From NCBI RefSeq assembly GCF_900166595.1, contig NZ_LT745763.1, positions 223,430 through 287,429 of the forward strand: 64,000 nucleotides of DNA, written 5' to 3'. Of this stretch, positions 27,769-37,326 are shown in pieces. Below the pieces are notes generated by a model. It had not been told where the DNA came from. It saw nothing but the letters and a program-made list of their open reading frames with translations, and ran no database searches. Origin of the DNA: Virgibacillus dokdonensis (GTDB lineage Bacteria > Bacillota > Bacilli > Bacillales > Amphibacillaceae). The position numbers were made by a program, and so were the translations under genes. The number at the start of each line of letters is the position of its first letter. Positions within the stretch are counted from its first letter, which is position 1.

Positions 27769-28479
27769 TTATTTTTCGGCATGTAGTATGAGTACGACAT
27801 AACCGATGTCTTGTTGAAAATCCCAATCTACAAACAGATCTTCAATCCTTTGCTTTAAAATGGATTCTAAATACGACCTGTCGATAATGCTTTTCTCTAA
27901 TTTTCTTTTAGAAAGCCTTAATTGCTCTTCAAAGCCAGAAGAAATAAGTTCTTTTTCAATGCTGACGAGAATGTCCTCTCGCTTTGATATAATAGTTCGT
28001 TCATTTAATCGAACAGAAGCTATATTACGAGGAGCTTTTTGTGCTTTTTCAGTAAATCGTTTCATTTCTTGATGAATTTTTGTTTCCTGTTCGCTAGAAA
28101 GTGCGCTCAAGTTCTTTGTTAATTGTGTTGCCTTTAATTCAGCAAATATAACACCTGTCGTATTTGCTAAGTTCCAATCATAATAAATCTGATGAACCTG
28201 GATCGCAAACTCGTTACTCCACATCGTTTTTAGTTCAGGCATACATTTTTCCATGACAATATCTCGTGTTTCTTCTATTTTCAAAGCTTGTTTTTGCTTA
28301 AGTAAGACATTTTCCATCGGTGTAATAAAGTCTTTCAAATAAATGATTAAATAAGAATGGGCTATAGATACATATAATGCTCCAGGCCCTTTACCAAAAT
28401 AGCTTCTTAATAGTTTACCAGTTGCACTAGCAATGGAAGCTTCGGTTGATTTGGCTTTCGCTTTCACGTTTTCATTCAT
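27769..28479 (-). CDS. Tandem DUF2294-domain protein
   Basis: A 236-residue soluble protein made of two related halves. The first contains GKGPGALYVSIAHSYLIIYL, KDFITPMENVLL and YYDWNLANTTGVIFAEL. The second repeats the pattern with RTIISKREDILVSIEKEL and LFVDWDFQQDIGYVVLILH. This matches DUF2294 (Na-translocating decarboxylase-unrelated, function not established). The gene stands alone between the small orphan and chrA and has its own terminator. Confidence 0.8.
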   Translation of the reverse strand: MNENVKAKAKSTEASIASATGKLLRSYFGKGPGALYVSIAHSYLIIYLKDFITPMENVLLKQKQALKIEETRDIVMEKCMPELKTMWSNEFAIQVHQIYYDWNLANTTGVIFAELKATQLTKNLSALSSEQETKIHQEMKRFTEKAQKAPRNIASVRLNERTIISKREDILVSIEKELISSGFEEQLRLSKRKLEKSIIDRSYLESILKQRIEDLFVDWDFQQDIGYVVLILHAEK

Positions 28480-28741
28480 CCTTTTTTGAAGGAATACACC
28501 TAGTATTGCATTCCCTTTTTTTAGTATATCATTACCCCATAAACAGTGACAAGAAACATCCCTATTACAGTTATGTAAAAAACATTAACATACGATGCAA
28601 TTTATGATACATTATCAGTACTATTCGTAGAAGCTCTTATTTCTAGATTGTGAGCGACTTTGCTTGATTTGTTCACCGAACAAGACCGTGGGGAGGAAAG
28701 TCCCCCTTGATAGATATAGATTTACTTATTGGGAGGCGATT

Positions 28742-29920
28742 ATGACTAAGAATCAATCCTTATTAGACATATTACGAACTTCATTAAAGTTGGGGTTAAC
28801 ATCGTTTGGTGGCCCAGTGGCTCATTTAGGGTATCTTAAAACGGAGTATATTGATAAGCGTAAATGGTTAGATGATAAAACATATGCCGATATTATTGCT
28901 TTGTGCCAATTTTTACCGGGGCCTGCTAGCTCACAAGTAGGAATAGCTATTGGTATGTTACGAGGTGGATTTTTAGGTGGTGTTGTCTCCTGGTTTGGTT
29001 TCACATTACCTTCTGTGTTTGTGCTCGTGTTGTTTGCTCTATTCTATCAATCTTTCACACTTGGTGATGCGAATTGGATTGCTAGTTTAAAAATTGTCGC
29101 TGTTGCCGTAGTAGCTCATGCCGTACTTGGTTTGGGTAAAAAGCTGGCACCAGATAAACCGCGGATTGCAATTGCGTTGGTAGCAGCACTGATTATGCTT
29201 CTTTTCCCATCTGCATTCGTACAAATTGCCATTATTTTAATGGGGGCAGGTATTGGTTACTTTTTGTATAAGAATAAAGCACAACCGAAGCTTTCTTCTT
29301 TTGCTGTCTCGATTTCGAAAAAACAAGGAATACTTGCACTATCCATATTAGTGGCAATGTTGATTGGACTTCCCATTTTAGCAAGTGTGTTTCCTTATAT
29401 GTATATACAGATTGCAGATACGTTCTTTCGTGTCGGTTCGTTAGTGTTTGGCGGTGGACATGTTGTGCTACCGATGCTAGAACAGGAAATTGTTCCGACA
29501 GGATTTGTAACGAGCGATGAATTTTTAGCTGGTTATGGGATGGCACAAGCAGTTCCTGGGCCATTATTTACGTTTAGTTCTTATGTAGGAACAATGATGA
29601 ATGGAATAATTGGTGCTGTCATTGCTACGGTTGCTATTTTTTTACCTTCCTTTTTACTTATTGTAGGTACATTGCCATTTTTAAGTGAACTACGTAAACG
29701 TTCTAGCTTTCAAGGTGTTTTAACGGGAGTGAATGCAAGCGTTGTTGGCTTATTAGTTGCTGCTTTCTATGACCCTGTTTTTACAAGTTCTATTTTAAAC
29801 GGAGCCGATTTTGGCTTGGCGGTTATTTTATTTGCATTATTGCATTTCTGGAAGGTTCCGGCTTGGCTCATTGTTATTATGGGAGTTATTGGTGGAGAGA
29901 TTGTCCATTTAATCGGGTGA
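28742..29920 (+). CDS. chrA: Chromate transporter ChrA
   Basis: A 392-residue CHR-family protein with two homologous halves. Each half begins with the signature pattern: SLKLGLTSFGGPVAHLGYLK with ALCQFLPGPASSQVGIAIG in the first, and FFRVGSLVFGGGHVVLPMLE with GYGMAQAVPGPLFTFSSYVG in the second. It effluxes chromate. The ATG at 28742 has GGGAGGCG upstream. The ~120-bp leader includes a GGGGA-GGAAAG-TCCCC hairpin at 28689-28705 of unknown meaning. Confidence 0.9.
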   Translation: MTKNQSLLDILRTSLKLGLTSFGGPVAHLGYLKTEYIDKRKWLDDKTYADIIALCQFLPGPASSQVGIAIGMLRGGFLGGVVSWFGFTLPSVFVLVLFALFYQSFTLGDANWIASLKIVAVAVVAHAVLGLGKKLAPDKPRIAIALVAALIMLLFPSAFVQIAIILMGAGIGYFLYKNKAQPKLSSFAVSISKKQGILALSILVAMLIGLPILASVFPYMYIQIADTFFRVGSLVFGGGHVVLPMLEQEIVPTGFVTSDEFLAGYGMAQAVPGPLFTFSSYVGTMMNGIIGAVIATVAIFLPSFLLIVGTLPFLSELRKRSSFQGVLTGVNASVVGLLVAAFYDPVFTSSILNGADFGLAVILFALLHFWKVPAWLIVIMGVIGGEIVHLIG

Positions 29921-29944
29921 CATCTAATTTAAAAACGGGTAAGC

Positions 29945-29983
29945 AGACAATTTTCAATATAAAAATTGGAAATTGTCTTTTTT
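29945..29983 (+). terminator. Terminator of chrA
   Basis: AGACAATTTTCAA and TTGGAAATTGTCT pair with one mismatch around an AT-rich loop, followed by TTTTT. Confidence 0.8.
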
Positions 29984-30073
29984 GCACTATAGGAAAGTAT
30001 AAAACTTTAAGGATTATAGTATAAGAAAAACAAAGGCTTTCCTTATAAGACTTTGCACTAGCCATGTTTTTCA
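29983..30073 (+). repeat. Repeat A copy
   Basis: CACTATAGGAAAGTATAAAA, ATTATAGTATAAGAAAAAC, AAGACTTTGCACTAGCCATG and TTTTTCAAAT are in order. Two further decayed copies follow at about 30140-30280 (TTATAGGAAAGTAG, TTGGCAATAGACCAACTTTC) and a fragment at 30375-30420. Between 29921 and 30609 there is no gene. Confidence 0.7.
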
Positions 30074-30467
30074 AATACTTTAGAATGTTACAGGTGTATA
30101 AACCAAACTAGAAATTTGAATAAGCCAAGGTTATCTAATATTATAGGAAAATGTAAATAGTATAAAAATCCTTTTTAGGCGTTAAGCAGAAGTTTTTTAC
30201 ATTATAGGAAAGTAGTTTATAGTATAAATAAAATGACGGCACCTTCATAGAGATTGGCAATAGACCAACTTTCTAAACTTACTTTTGAATTTGTATAATC
30301 TTCGAGACTTCATGCCATGCTTAAAATAGCCTTTCACAGTGAGATGATGAAGATCATATGTCATAGAATTTTAGTGTTTATCGTATAAGCAGAATGGCGG
30401 TTTTCACTGTAAAAATATAGCGTTATTTAAACGAGTAAAGGAAGCAATATAATATGAAATTATTTTC

Positions 30468-30496
30468 TTGACAGGCATGCGGAAAAAATGTAATCT
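30468..30496 (+). promoter_or_regulatory. Putative sigma-A promoter of tcyP
   Basis: A perfect TTGACA at 30468-30473 is followed by a 17-base spacer and TAATCT at 30491-30496, about 110 bases before the tcyP start codon. Confidence 0.5.
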
Positions 30497-30609
30497 AAGT
30501 AAAGTCTTAGTATTTTTATCGGATTAATATAATATGCATGTATCATGTTGGGTTAAAAGCGCATAAAATAAGTTCAACTAGATGCAAACAATAAAAAGGA
30601 GGTAAGCTA

Positions 30610-32001
30610 ATGGGCATGTATACGATACTGAATGTGGCAATATTAGCTGTACTTATAGGAATTCTTATTTGGATGCAAAAGAAACACTTTTCGTTTACAA
30701 AGCGTGTTTTTACAGGCTTAGGTGCCGGAATTATTTTAGGAGCCATTCTTCAATGGGCTTATGGGGCTGGGTCTGATGTATTAATAGAGACAACGGATTG
30801 GTACAGTATTGTTGGAAGTGGGTATATTCGCTTTCTAATGATGATTGTTATTCCACTTGTGTTAGTTTCCATCATTCAATCCATTATTAACTTAGAAAAA
30901 TCGGCCGAATTAGGAAAAATGGCTAGTTGGATCATTGGAATTTTAATCTCAACAACGATGATTGCAGCTTTAGTTGGCATCGTTACGGCTACGGTGTTTG
31001 ATTTAAATGCTGAACAAATTGAAGCAGGGCAAGCAGAGAACGAACGAGGAACGATACTAGAATCAACCTTAGAAGAGGTGGAAGAGCAAACAGCTGCACA
31101 AAAAATTGTTAGTTTTATTCCATCAAATATCTTCTTGGATATGACAGGAGATCGGTCTACGTCTGTTATCGCTGTCGTTATTTTCTCGGTTATTGTAGGC
31201 ATTGCTGTTTTGGGAGTAAGAAGAAAAAACCCTGAACAGGCGGAAATGTTTACCAAAATGATTAATGCGTTGTATGCAGTAGTTATGCGGATAGTGACAC
31301 TTATCCTTCGATTAACACCATATGGAATTTTAGCTTTAATGGCAAACACAGTGGCGAGTACTGATTTTGCAGGTATATTAGAATTAGGAAAGTTTGTAGC
31401 TGCTTCTTATGTTGCGATAATAACTATGTTTGTAATTCATTTAATTCTTGTCGGTTTATTTGGTCTAAATCCGTTCATGTATTTACGTAAAGCTATTCCA
31501 GTGCTTGGCTTTGCATTTACATCCCGTTCTAGTGCTGGAACAATTCCGTTGAACATCCAAGCTCAACAGCATGCTTTAGGTGTTGATCAAGGAGTAGCGA
31601 ATATGTCAGCATCCTTTGGTGCAACAATGGGGCAAAATGGGTGTGCGGGTATTTATCCAGCGATGCTTGCGGTAATGATCGCTCCAACAATGGGAATTGA
31701 TCCACTATCACCAGGCTTTATTTTACAGCTTGTGTTAATTATCGGCGTCAGCTCATTTGGAATAGCAGGAGTAGGCGGTGGAGCAACTTTTGCAGCGTTA
31801 ATCGTTTTATCTTCTATGAACATGCCGGTTGCTTTAGCTGGGTTATTAATTTCCATCGAAGCATTTATCGATATGGGTAGAACGGCGTTGAATGTCAATG
31901 GTTCTATGGTAACTGGAACAATTACAGCAAGAATTTTAAATAAGCTCAACGTAAAAACGTTTCAAGATAAAACGGCAATACAAGAAGCAACGGACATCTA
32001 G
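30610..32001 (+). CDS. tcyP: L-cystine:cation symporter TcyP
   Basis: A 463-residue member of the dicarboxylate/amino acid:cation symporter family with about eight helices plus re-entrant loops. FAFTSRSSAGTIPLNIQAQQ is the serine-rich re-entrant block and FGATMGQNGCAGIYPAMLA is the second one. The Cys-containing variant of the latter is typical of TcyP. It supplies cystine as a sulfur source. AAAGGAGG precedes the ATG. Confidence 0.92.
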   Translation: MGMYTILNVAILAVLIGILIWMQKKHFSFTKRVFTGLGAGIILGAILQWAYGAGSDVLIETTDWYSIVGSGYIRFLMMIVIPLVLVSIIQSIINLEKSAELGKMASWIIGILISTTMIAALVGIVTATVFDLNAEQIEAGQAENERGTILESTLEEVEEQTAAQKIVSFIPSNIFLDMTGDRSTSVIAVVIFSVIVGIAVLGVRRKNPEQAEMFTKMINALYAVVMRIVTLILRLTPYGILALMANTVASTDFAGILELGKFVAASYVAIITMFVIHLILVGLFGLNPFMYLRKAIPVLGFAFTSRSSAGTIPLNIQAQQHALGVDQGVANMSASFGATMGQNGCAGIYPAMLAVMIAPTMGIDPLSPGFILQLVLIIGVSSFGIAGVGGGATFAALIVLSSMNMPVALAGLLISIEAFIDMGRTALNVNGSMVTGTITARILNKLNVKTFQDKTAIQEATDI

Positions 32002-32156
32002 AAGGAATAACAGATGAATAAAGGATAAAGTAGTAATCCATGATATGCTAATATAGTGATAAACTTTAGGTAGATCAGGATGAAAACTGCGCTTCAGCAA
32101 TCCTTCGAGATAACCGGTAAAGTAGAGGTTAAACAACGCATGTATTTAGAATGGAA

Positions 32157-32198
32157 ATGGTGCTTACTTCTTTAGTTTGGAAGTAAGTGCCATTTTTC
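32157..32198 (+). terminator. Terminator of tcyP
   Basis: ATGG-TGCTTACTTC pairs with GAAGTAAGTGCCAT, followed by TTTTCG. Confidence 0.7.
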
Positions 32199-32203
32199 GC
32201 TTT

Positions 32204-32294
32204 AAATTATAGGAAAGCATAGAAGTTGTATAGTTTAAGAAAAACTACAGCTTTTACCATAAGACTTGTCGACAAGCCAAGTTTTTTTCTAATA
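32204..32294 (+). repeat. Repeat A copy
   Basis: ATTATAGGAAAGCATAGAAG, TTTAAGAAAAACTACAGC, ACCATAAGACTTGTCGACAAG and CCAAG followed by TTTTTTTCTAA. Here the stem is extended to the perfect palindrome CTTGTCGACAAG. The remainder of 32295-32713 has no supported gene; two short frames there lack ribosome sites. Confidence 0.75.
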
Positions 32295-32713
32295 GGGAAG
32301 TATCTCACCTTGCAGTTCATGAGCCGATATTTATTATATAGTGAATCTTCATGGAACAAATCGATATATGTAGCTGTTATTATTTGCTCGCATTTTTCGT
32401 TTCTTGAAGTTGGATACACGTCTCTATAACCAGTATCGAAGTTTTTTCAGACACAATCCCATGTTTGTACATTTTATCCTATTAGAAACTTGTCGTGGTC
32501 GCATGGAGATAGCTAACGTTTTTAAGAAACGCACTTGCAAGCAAATTTTTGCATGCAAAAGCGTCGTTTTTCCATCCCTATTTCGCAACAATTCGAACAT
32601 ATAATTTTAAAAGGGGCGTTATAGATTTATTGCCGTATGTATGCCGGATGCAGTTAAAATATGTTACTATTTTAATAGCTTTATTATTGGAAAAAGTGAA
32701 AGAGGAGGAGCAT

Positions 32714-33754
32714 ATGATATTTTTTAAACAATTATTTGTTAAAGTTATCAAATTAAATAATTGGTTTTTGCTTTTTGCTACACTTACTTTAGTGTTTGCC
32801 AGCAGTTATTTTATTTATTACTTAGAACCTGATACATTTGCTAGTCCGTTTGAAGGGCTTTGGTGGACGATGACAACTGTCACAACAGTTGGATATGGGG
32901 ATATCTCACCAACGACTGTAGGCGGGAAGCTTTTTGCCATGTTCCTATATATTGTAGGGATTGGTTTAATGACTATTTTTATTGGCAAAGCGATTGATTT
33001 TTTGAGCATTCGAAAGCGGTTGAAGGAGGAAGGTAAATTGACGATTACTACAGAGGATCATATCATTCTCATTAATTGGACGAAGAAAGCAAGCATTACA
33101 TTAGATGAGATTTTACATACATTTGATGATGTTCGCATTGTAATCATTGATGAGAAAATCGAAAAAACACCATTGATTCATGAACAGGTAGAGTTTGTTT
33201 ACGGTAATCCAGCGAATCGAGATGTACTATTAAAGGCAAATTTGCTTAAAAGTAAATCTGTGATGGTTTTTGCTTCTGAAGATGGGGTAGCAACATCTCA
33301 AGCTGATGGTCAAACATTACTCATTGCAACAACCTTAGAAAGTATTGGCAAGGAGTTTTCACAGAATATTTATACGATCTGCGAGGTGTTGGAATCTACA
33401 CATATTCCAGCCTTTAAGCATGCAGCTGTTGAAGAATTTATTACGGCGAATGATACAGCAGCACACTTGGCAGCACGTTCGATTTTATTTAATGGATCAA
33501 GCGAGATTATTCGTCAACTAACGAGTCATCGAGGTTATGATCTCTATTCCATAGGTAAAAAAGCAGAATGGGATACATATGAGCATGCTCGGACAGAATT
33601 AGCATCGCAAGGGGCTATTTTACTTTCTAATCGTAATGATTTATCAATTATTAACCAATTAAAAGATTCGATCCCCCAAGGCGCAAAATTGTTTATTATT
33701 TGTGATGAAGATGCATATGCTAATTTGCTTCATCAAGGTGTTCCAACTAGTTAA
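32714..33754 (+). CDS. Potassium channel protein with NAD-binding-type domain (YugO-like)
   Basis: A 346-residue protein. Two helices flank the pore loop, with selectivity filter TTVTTVGYGDISP near residues 50-62. The C-terminal ~230 residues form an RCK/TrkA-N-like domain (DHIILINWTKKASITLDEIL, VRIVIIDEKIEKTPLI, VEFVYGNPANRDVLLKANL). In B. subtilis the relative YugO releases K+ during biofilm signalling. GAGGAGGAG lies 3-5 bases before the ATG at 32714; the longer upstream frame is unsupported. Confidence 0.88.
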   Translation: MIFFKQLFVKVIKLNNWFLLFATLTLVFASSYFIYYLEPDTFASPFEGLWWTMTTVTTVGYGDISPTTVGGKLFAMFLYIVGIGLMTIFIGKAIDFLSIRKRLKEEGKLTITTEDHIILINWTKKASITLDEILHTFDDVRIVIIDEKIEKTPLIHEQVEFVYGNPANRDVLLKANLLKSKSVMVFASEDGVATSQADGQTLLIATTLESIGKEFSQNIYTICEVLESTHIPAFKHAAVEEFITANDTAAHLAARSILFNGSSEIIRQLTSHRGYDLYSIGKKAEWDTYEHARTELASQGAILLSNRNDLSIINQLKDSIPQGAKLFIICDEDAYANLLHQGVPTS

Positions 33755-33886
33755 TGTTTTTGCATTTCAGGAGAAATTTGTTTAAGCAACACTTGACGTA
33801 TCGCCAAGTGCCGCTTGTTGTATCCTAGTTAAGAAAAACCGAAAATGATTCCTTATGAAGAAGTCTATTTCCGTGATTGGTACGTT

Positions 33887-35686
33887 CTAAGTTCCTAAAA
33901 AAGTCAAAATTTCTGTGAGATTTTGGCTTTTTTTAACTGCTTTATAAGCTCGCCATGGACATCCGCGTTGTTTGACAAGCTCCACAGCATTTTTTATCGT
34001 AAAGCTTTTTGGGGAAAGGTCGTTCGTTATTTCCTCCCAGTATAAAGGCATTGCGATGGTAGCTTCTGCGTTTTTTCTCGGTGAATACGGTGCTATAATC
34101 GTTTTCCCTTTGCCATGCTGTACATAGTCAATATAGAGCCTACCTTTTCGTTTTTCCTTAAGACGCTCGGTCGTGAACAGTGCTGGAAACGCATTTTCTA
34201 ACGTACGTGCTATCGCTTCCGTAAACAAAGCAGTCTGTTTATAAGTCATGCTACCAGAGGGGATAGGGATGTAGATTTGCAACCCTTTATTACCAGACGT
34301 TTTAACAAAGGAAGTTAGCTGTAACTCATCAAAAACATGCTTCATGTTTAAAGCTGCATGGATAGCTAAATCAAAACGGTCTCTATTTGGCGGGTCTAAA
34401 TCAAAGACGATTTCTTCTGGTGTACGTGCTGTAAGGCTTTGAAATGGTGTATGGAATTCGATTGTTCCGTGATTGGTTAACCAAATAAGATCTTTTAAAG
34501 TCTCGCAAGTAATGATTTCTTTTCCTTGATGTGTTTGTCTTGCCATGAATGGAGGCGCGTAGCTTGGTAAATGCTTTTGGAAGAAATGTTCTCCTTCTAT
34601 CCCATCAGGTGCACGGATAATGGTGAGCGCCCGTTGCTGTAAAAATGGCAACATATATGGTGCTATTTGGCGTATATGAAGTAATAAGTCTGCTTTTGTA
34701 TAGTTTAGCCCTTCCCAAAATAGTTTGTCCGCATTTGTTATGTCAATTTCCTTTGGAAACATAGCTTGAGCAAATTCAAGCTTCTTCCACGTCATTTCTT
34801 CTGGACGTGCATGGGCAAGTATTTTCTGAAATGCTGGTTCACGTAGTTCTTGTTTGTATAAATCAAGGCTATGGATCGTAGCACAAATGGCAGGTGGGAG
34901 TGTATACGTTTTGTTTTCGAGTTTTCCTTTTGTTTGAAACAATTGTTTTACAATCGAAAAATCTTTTTGCGATAAACCATGCTTACATTTACCAATCGAA
35001 ATAATGTGATTATTTTTATACACGCCAACTTGGAAATAATCATTATCCCCATCATACGCAGTTAAAAACCCACTTATTGAGCGCCAATTTTTAATTTTAT
35101 ACCAGTCCTGGTGCTGCTTTCCTTGCTTATATGTGCTATGTTTGCGTTTGGCAATCATTCCTTCTCCTAAGTGTGTGAAAATTTTCTCCCAAAGCTGATC
35201 CGGATCACTATAGCTAGGCACATACATTATTTTGTCTTTAAATAGTTGGTGGGATAGCAGCGTTTTTAAAATATTTTTGCGTTCCTCTAATGGAGTGGAT
35301 AACAAAGCATTTCCCTGTTCCTGTAAAATATCAAAAGCCATTAAACAAGCAGAGCGTTCTTTGGATGCGCTTTGAATACTAGCTTCTGCTTGCATCCGTG
35401 CGCGTTTTTGCATCCAATCAAAATTAGCTTGATATGGCTGGTTTATGATGACAAGCTCACCATCTAACATCAGTGGTAAATGAGATTCCACTTGGCCTTG
35501 GACTTGTAAACAAGCTGTAATGATTTCTGGAAATTGCTTGCTTAAATCATTATGATTTTTACTTCGCAATTGAATACTATCTTTTCGCCATTGTAGTGTA
35601 CAACGGTAACCATCATACTTTACCTCATATAACCATGCATTACCTCGGGGAATATCTCTTGTAGGTATGGGTTTCATGACTTTCAT
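33887..35686 (-). CDS. ligD: DNA ligase D (ATP-dependent ligase + polymerase)
   Basis: A 599-residue NHEJ enzyme. The ligase domain comes first, with the adenylated lysine in EVKYDGYR (Lys23) and later EGMIAKRK (motif IV) and WYKIKNW (motif V). The LigD polymerase/primase domain follows, with TNADKLFWEG near its start, IVFDLDPPN (metal-binding Asp pair) and YIPIPSGSMTYKQT. No phosphoesterase domain is present, as in Bacillus LigD. CGAGGAG precedes the ATG at 35686. It is divergent from ku; the ~280-bp gap holds both promoters. Confidence 0.93.
   Translation of the reverse strand: MKVMKPIPTRDIPRGNAWLYEVKYDGYRCTLQWRKDSIQLRSKNHNDLSKQFPEIITACLQVQGQVESHLPLMLDGELVIINQPYQANFDWMQKRARMQAEASIQSASKERSACLMAFDILQEQGNALLSTPLEERKNILKTLLSHQLFKDKIMYVPSYSDPDQLWEKIFTHLGEGMIAKRKHSTYKQGKQHQDWYKIKNWRSISGFLTAYDGDNDYFQVGVYKNNHIISIGKCKHGLSQKDFSIVKQLFQTKGKLENKTYTLPPAICATIHSLDLYKQELREPAFQKILAHARPEEMTWKKLEFAQAMFPKEIDITNADKLFWEGLNYTKADLLLHIRQIAPYMLPFLQQRALTIIRAPDGIEGEHFFQKHLPSYAPPFMARQTHQGKEIITCETLKDLIWLTNHGTIEFHTPFQSLTARTPEEIVFDLDPPNRDRFDLAIHAALNMKHVFDELQLTSFVKTSGNKGLQIYIPIPSGSMTYKQTALFTEAIARTLENAFPALFTTERLKEKRKGRLYIDYVQHGKGKTIIAPYSPRKNAEATIAMPLYWEEITNDLSPKSFTIKNAVELVKQRGCPWRAYKAVKKSQNLTEILTFLGT
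33893..33937. terminator. Bidirectional terminator overlapping the ligD 3' end
   Basis: AAAAAAGTCAAAATTTC and GATTTTGGCTTTTTTT pair around a short loop, with U-tracts on both strands. It begins within the last codons of ligD and can also stop transcripts from the potassium channel gene. Confidence 0.65.
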
Positions 35687-35742
35687 GCTTATTCTCCTCG
35701 TATATGAATTTCGTTTATTAACGGGTGAATATTCTCTTTGCG

Positions 35743-35806
35743 TAATTGACATAGGAAAGACGTTTTTTTCCGTGTTGGCGATAAGCCAAGTTTTTTTAAA
35801 AATCCA
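35743..35806 (+). repeat. Repeat A fragment between ligD and ku
   Basis: CATAGGAAAGACG is followed directly by TGTTGGCGATAAGCCAAG and TTTTTTTAAAAA. Only the two ends of the repeat remain. Confidence 0.6.
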
Positions 35807-35964
35807 GACGATTGCTTACATTCACGTTAAAAAGGCAATGTTAATAAGTCTATATCTTCTATTATAGTTCGTCTTCCCTCTCTTAGTTTTTGCCAAAGTG
35901 TATATAATACTCAGATGGATAAAAATGAATTGCTTTGGAAAACTAAACCTAAGGAGGAATGAGA

Positions 35965-36816
35965 ATGCATACGATGTGGAAAGGAACGATTAGCTTTGGG
36001 CTTGTAAATATTCCTGTGAAAATGCATGCGGCAACTGAAAATAAAGATATTAAATTAAGGCAATTGCATAAGGAATGTCAATCACCGATTAAATATGAAC
36101 GGTCATGTCCTGTATGCGACCGGCCAGTAGAAAATGAAGAAATTGTGAAAGCATATGAATATGCAAAGAATAAATTCGTTGTGTTAGATGAGGAAGAGTT
36201 AGAAGCATTAAAGCAAGAACAGGCGGATAAAGCGGTCGAAATCATGGACTTTGTGCAGTTGGCTGAAGTAGATCCAATTTATTATGAGAAAAGTTATTTT
36301 TTATCGCCGAATGAAGGCGGAGCGAAAGCCTACGGACTTTTACGAAAGGCTTTGAAAGAGACTGGAAAAATCGGCATTGCGAAAATGATGATTCGTTCTA
36401 AAGAACAATTGGCAATTATTCGTGTCTATGAGGACACACTAGTTGTGGAAACCATACATTATCCAGATGAAGTGCGTCGTATTGAAGATGTGCCTAACAT
36501 ACCAAAGGAAGTGGAAACAGATCCTCAAGCATTAGATACAGCAAAGATGCTCATTGATCAGTTATCAACGACGTTTGAACCGACAAAATACAAAGACGAG
36601 TATCGCCATGCATTGCTAGACTTAATTGAACAAAAGAAAGCTAACGAGCAAACGGCGACAGCACAAGATAAGCCTTCCCCTGATGCAGCTACAAACTTGA
36701 TGGATGCTTTACAAGCTTCGTTAGAGCGTGCAAAACAAGAAAAGCCGAAACCAAAACAACCATCGCTCACCAAAGAAAAGGAAAAAAAGATAAAGAAGAA
36801 GAAAACGGGAACATAA
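35965..36816 (+). CDS. ku: Ku DNA end-binding protein
   Basis: A 283-residue homodimeric NHEJ protein that binds double-strand ends and recruits LigD. The beginning MHTMWKGTISFGLVNIPVKM and KAYEYAKNKFVVLDEEELEAL are core Ku blocks. LSPNEGGAKAYGLLRKAL and MLIDQLSTTFEPTKYKDEYR belong to the central and C-terminal parts. The last 50 residues are Lys/Pro-rich and likely touch DNA. The start at 35965 has AAGGAGG 7 bases upstream; ATG at 35959 would be too close. Confidence 0.95.
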   Translation: MHTMWKGTISFGLVNIPVKMHAATENKDIKLRQLHKECQSPIKYERSCPVCDRPVENEEIVKAYEYAKNKFVVLDEEELEALKQEQADKAVEIMDFVQLAEVDPIYYEKSYFLSPNEGGAKAYGLLRKALKETGKIGIAKMMIRSKEQLAIIRVYEDTLVVETIHYPDEVRRIEDVPNIPKEVETDPQALDTAKMLIDQLSTTFEPTKYKDEYRHALLDLIEQKKANEQTATAQDKPSPDAATNLMDALQASLERAKQEKPKPKQPSLTKEKEKKIKKKKTGT

Positions 36817-36827
36817 TGACGGGGTAC

Positions 36828-36853
36828 GCAGGCGGCTTGGACAAGCCGCCTGC
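36828..36853 (+). terminator. GC-rich hairpin after ku
   Basis: GCAGGCGGCTTG and CAAGCCGCCTGC form a perfect 12-bp stem with a 2-base loop. There is no U-tract, so termination efficiency is uncertain. Confidence 0.5.
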
Positions 36854-36877
36854 ACTCGCTCTAGCTGAAAAGTCTCC

Positions 36878-36948
36878 CTAACCAAGCAAGAATTGGCTCA
36901 TCCCGAGCAGAAATTCGCCCGCTCCAAGTAGTAATTCGCTCACCCCTG
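36878..36948. repeat. Short degenerate tandem phrases after ku
   Basis: Three imperfect units of about 22 bases carry the theme AAGNAATTSGCTCAYCCC: AAGAATTGGCTCATCCCGAG, AGAAATTCGCCCGCTCCAAG and AGTAATTCGCTCACCCC. It is non-coding and GC-richer than its surroundings. Confidence 0.5.
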
Positions 36949-37055
36949 TGATCAAAAGTTAATCCTATAGTTCTATGTTAGGAATATATGGGAAATGTTA
37001 GAATAATGATAAAAGGGCACGCTTTATCATTATTTATTTTTTATAGGGGGTATGG

Positions 37056-37214
37056 ATGGCTAAACAATTTGTAGCGATGTTGGGAGGGGTTATATTTACA
37101 ATGGTCATTATTTCTATAATCGTTGATGAGTTATTATGGGGCAGTTTAATCGGTTTTGCAGTTGGTGTGGGTCTAATGTATCTCTTTTTAAAAATAATGA
37201 AGAGAAAATCGTAA
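37056..37214 (+). CDS. Small two-helix membrane protein (52 aa)
   Basis: ATAGGGGGT lies 4 bases before the ATG. The product starts MAKQFVAMLGGVIFTMVIIS and has two hydrophobic stretches (about residues 6-24 and 29-47) around the acidic turn VDELLWG, ending in KIMKRKS. This layout is typical of small Bacillus membrane proteins; I do not recognise a named family. It lies between ku and a greA paralogue. Confidence 0.6.
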   Translation: MAKQFVAMLGGVIFTMVIISIIVDELLWGSLIGFAVGVGLMYLFLKIMKRKS

Positions 37215-37326
37215 GCGGCTTGTATGCTTCTCATAAACTGAGCTCAGTTGTTCGCTCGTTTTCCTAAAATTATAGTATGCTTGGGTTTAAGGGAATTGAA
37301 TTGCTACTATCGTGGGGGAAAATGAT

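Noticed and set aside
32404-32604. A 66-codon plus-strand frame upstream of the potassium channel gene
   Set aside because: It has no ribosome site, its composition is unlike neighbouring genes, and no motif was recognised.
37034-37234. A 66-codon minus-strand frame
   Set aside because: It is the antisense shadow of the 52-aa membrane protein on the plus strand, which has a clear GGGGG site; the minus frame has none.
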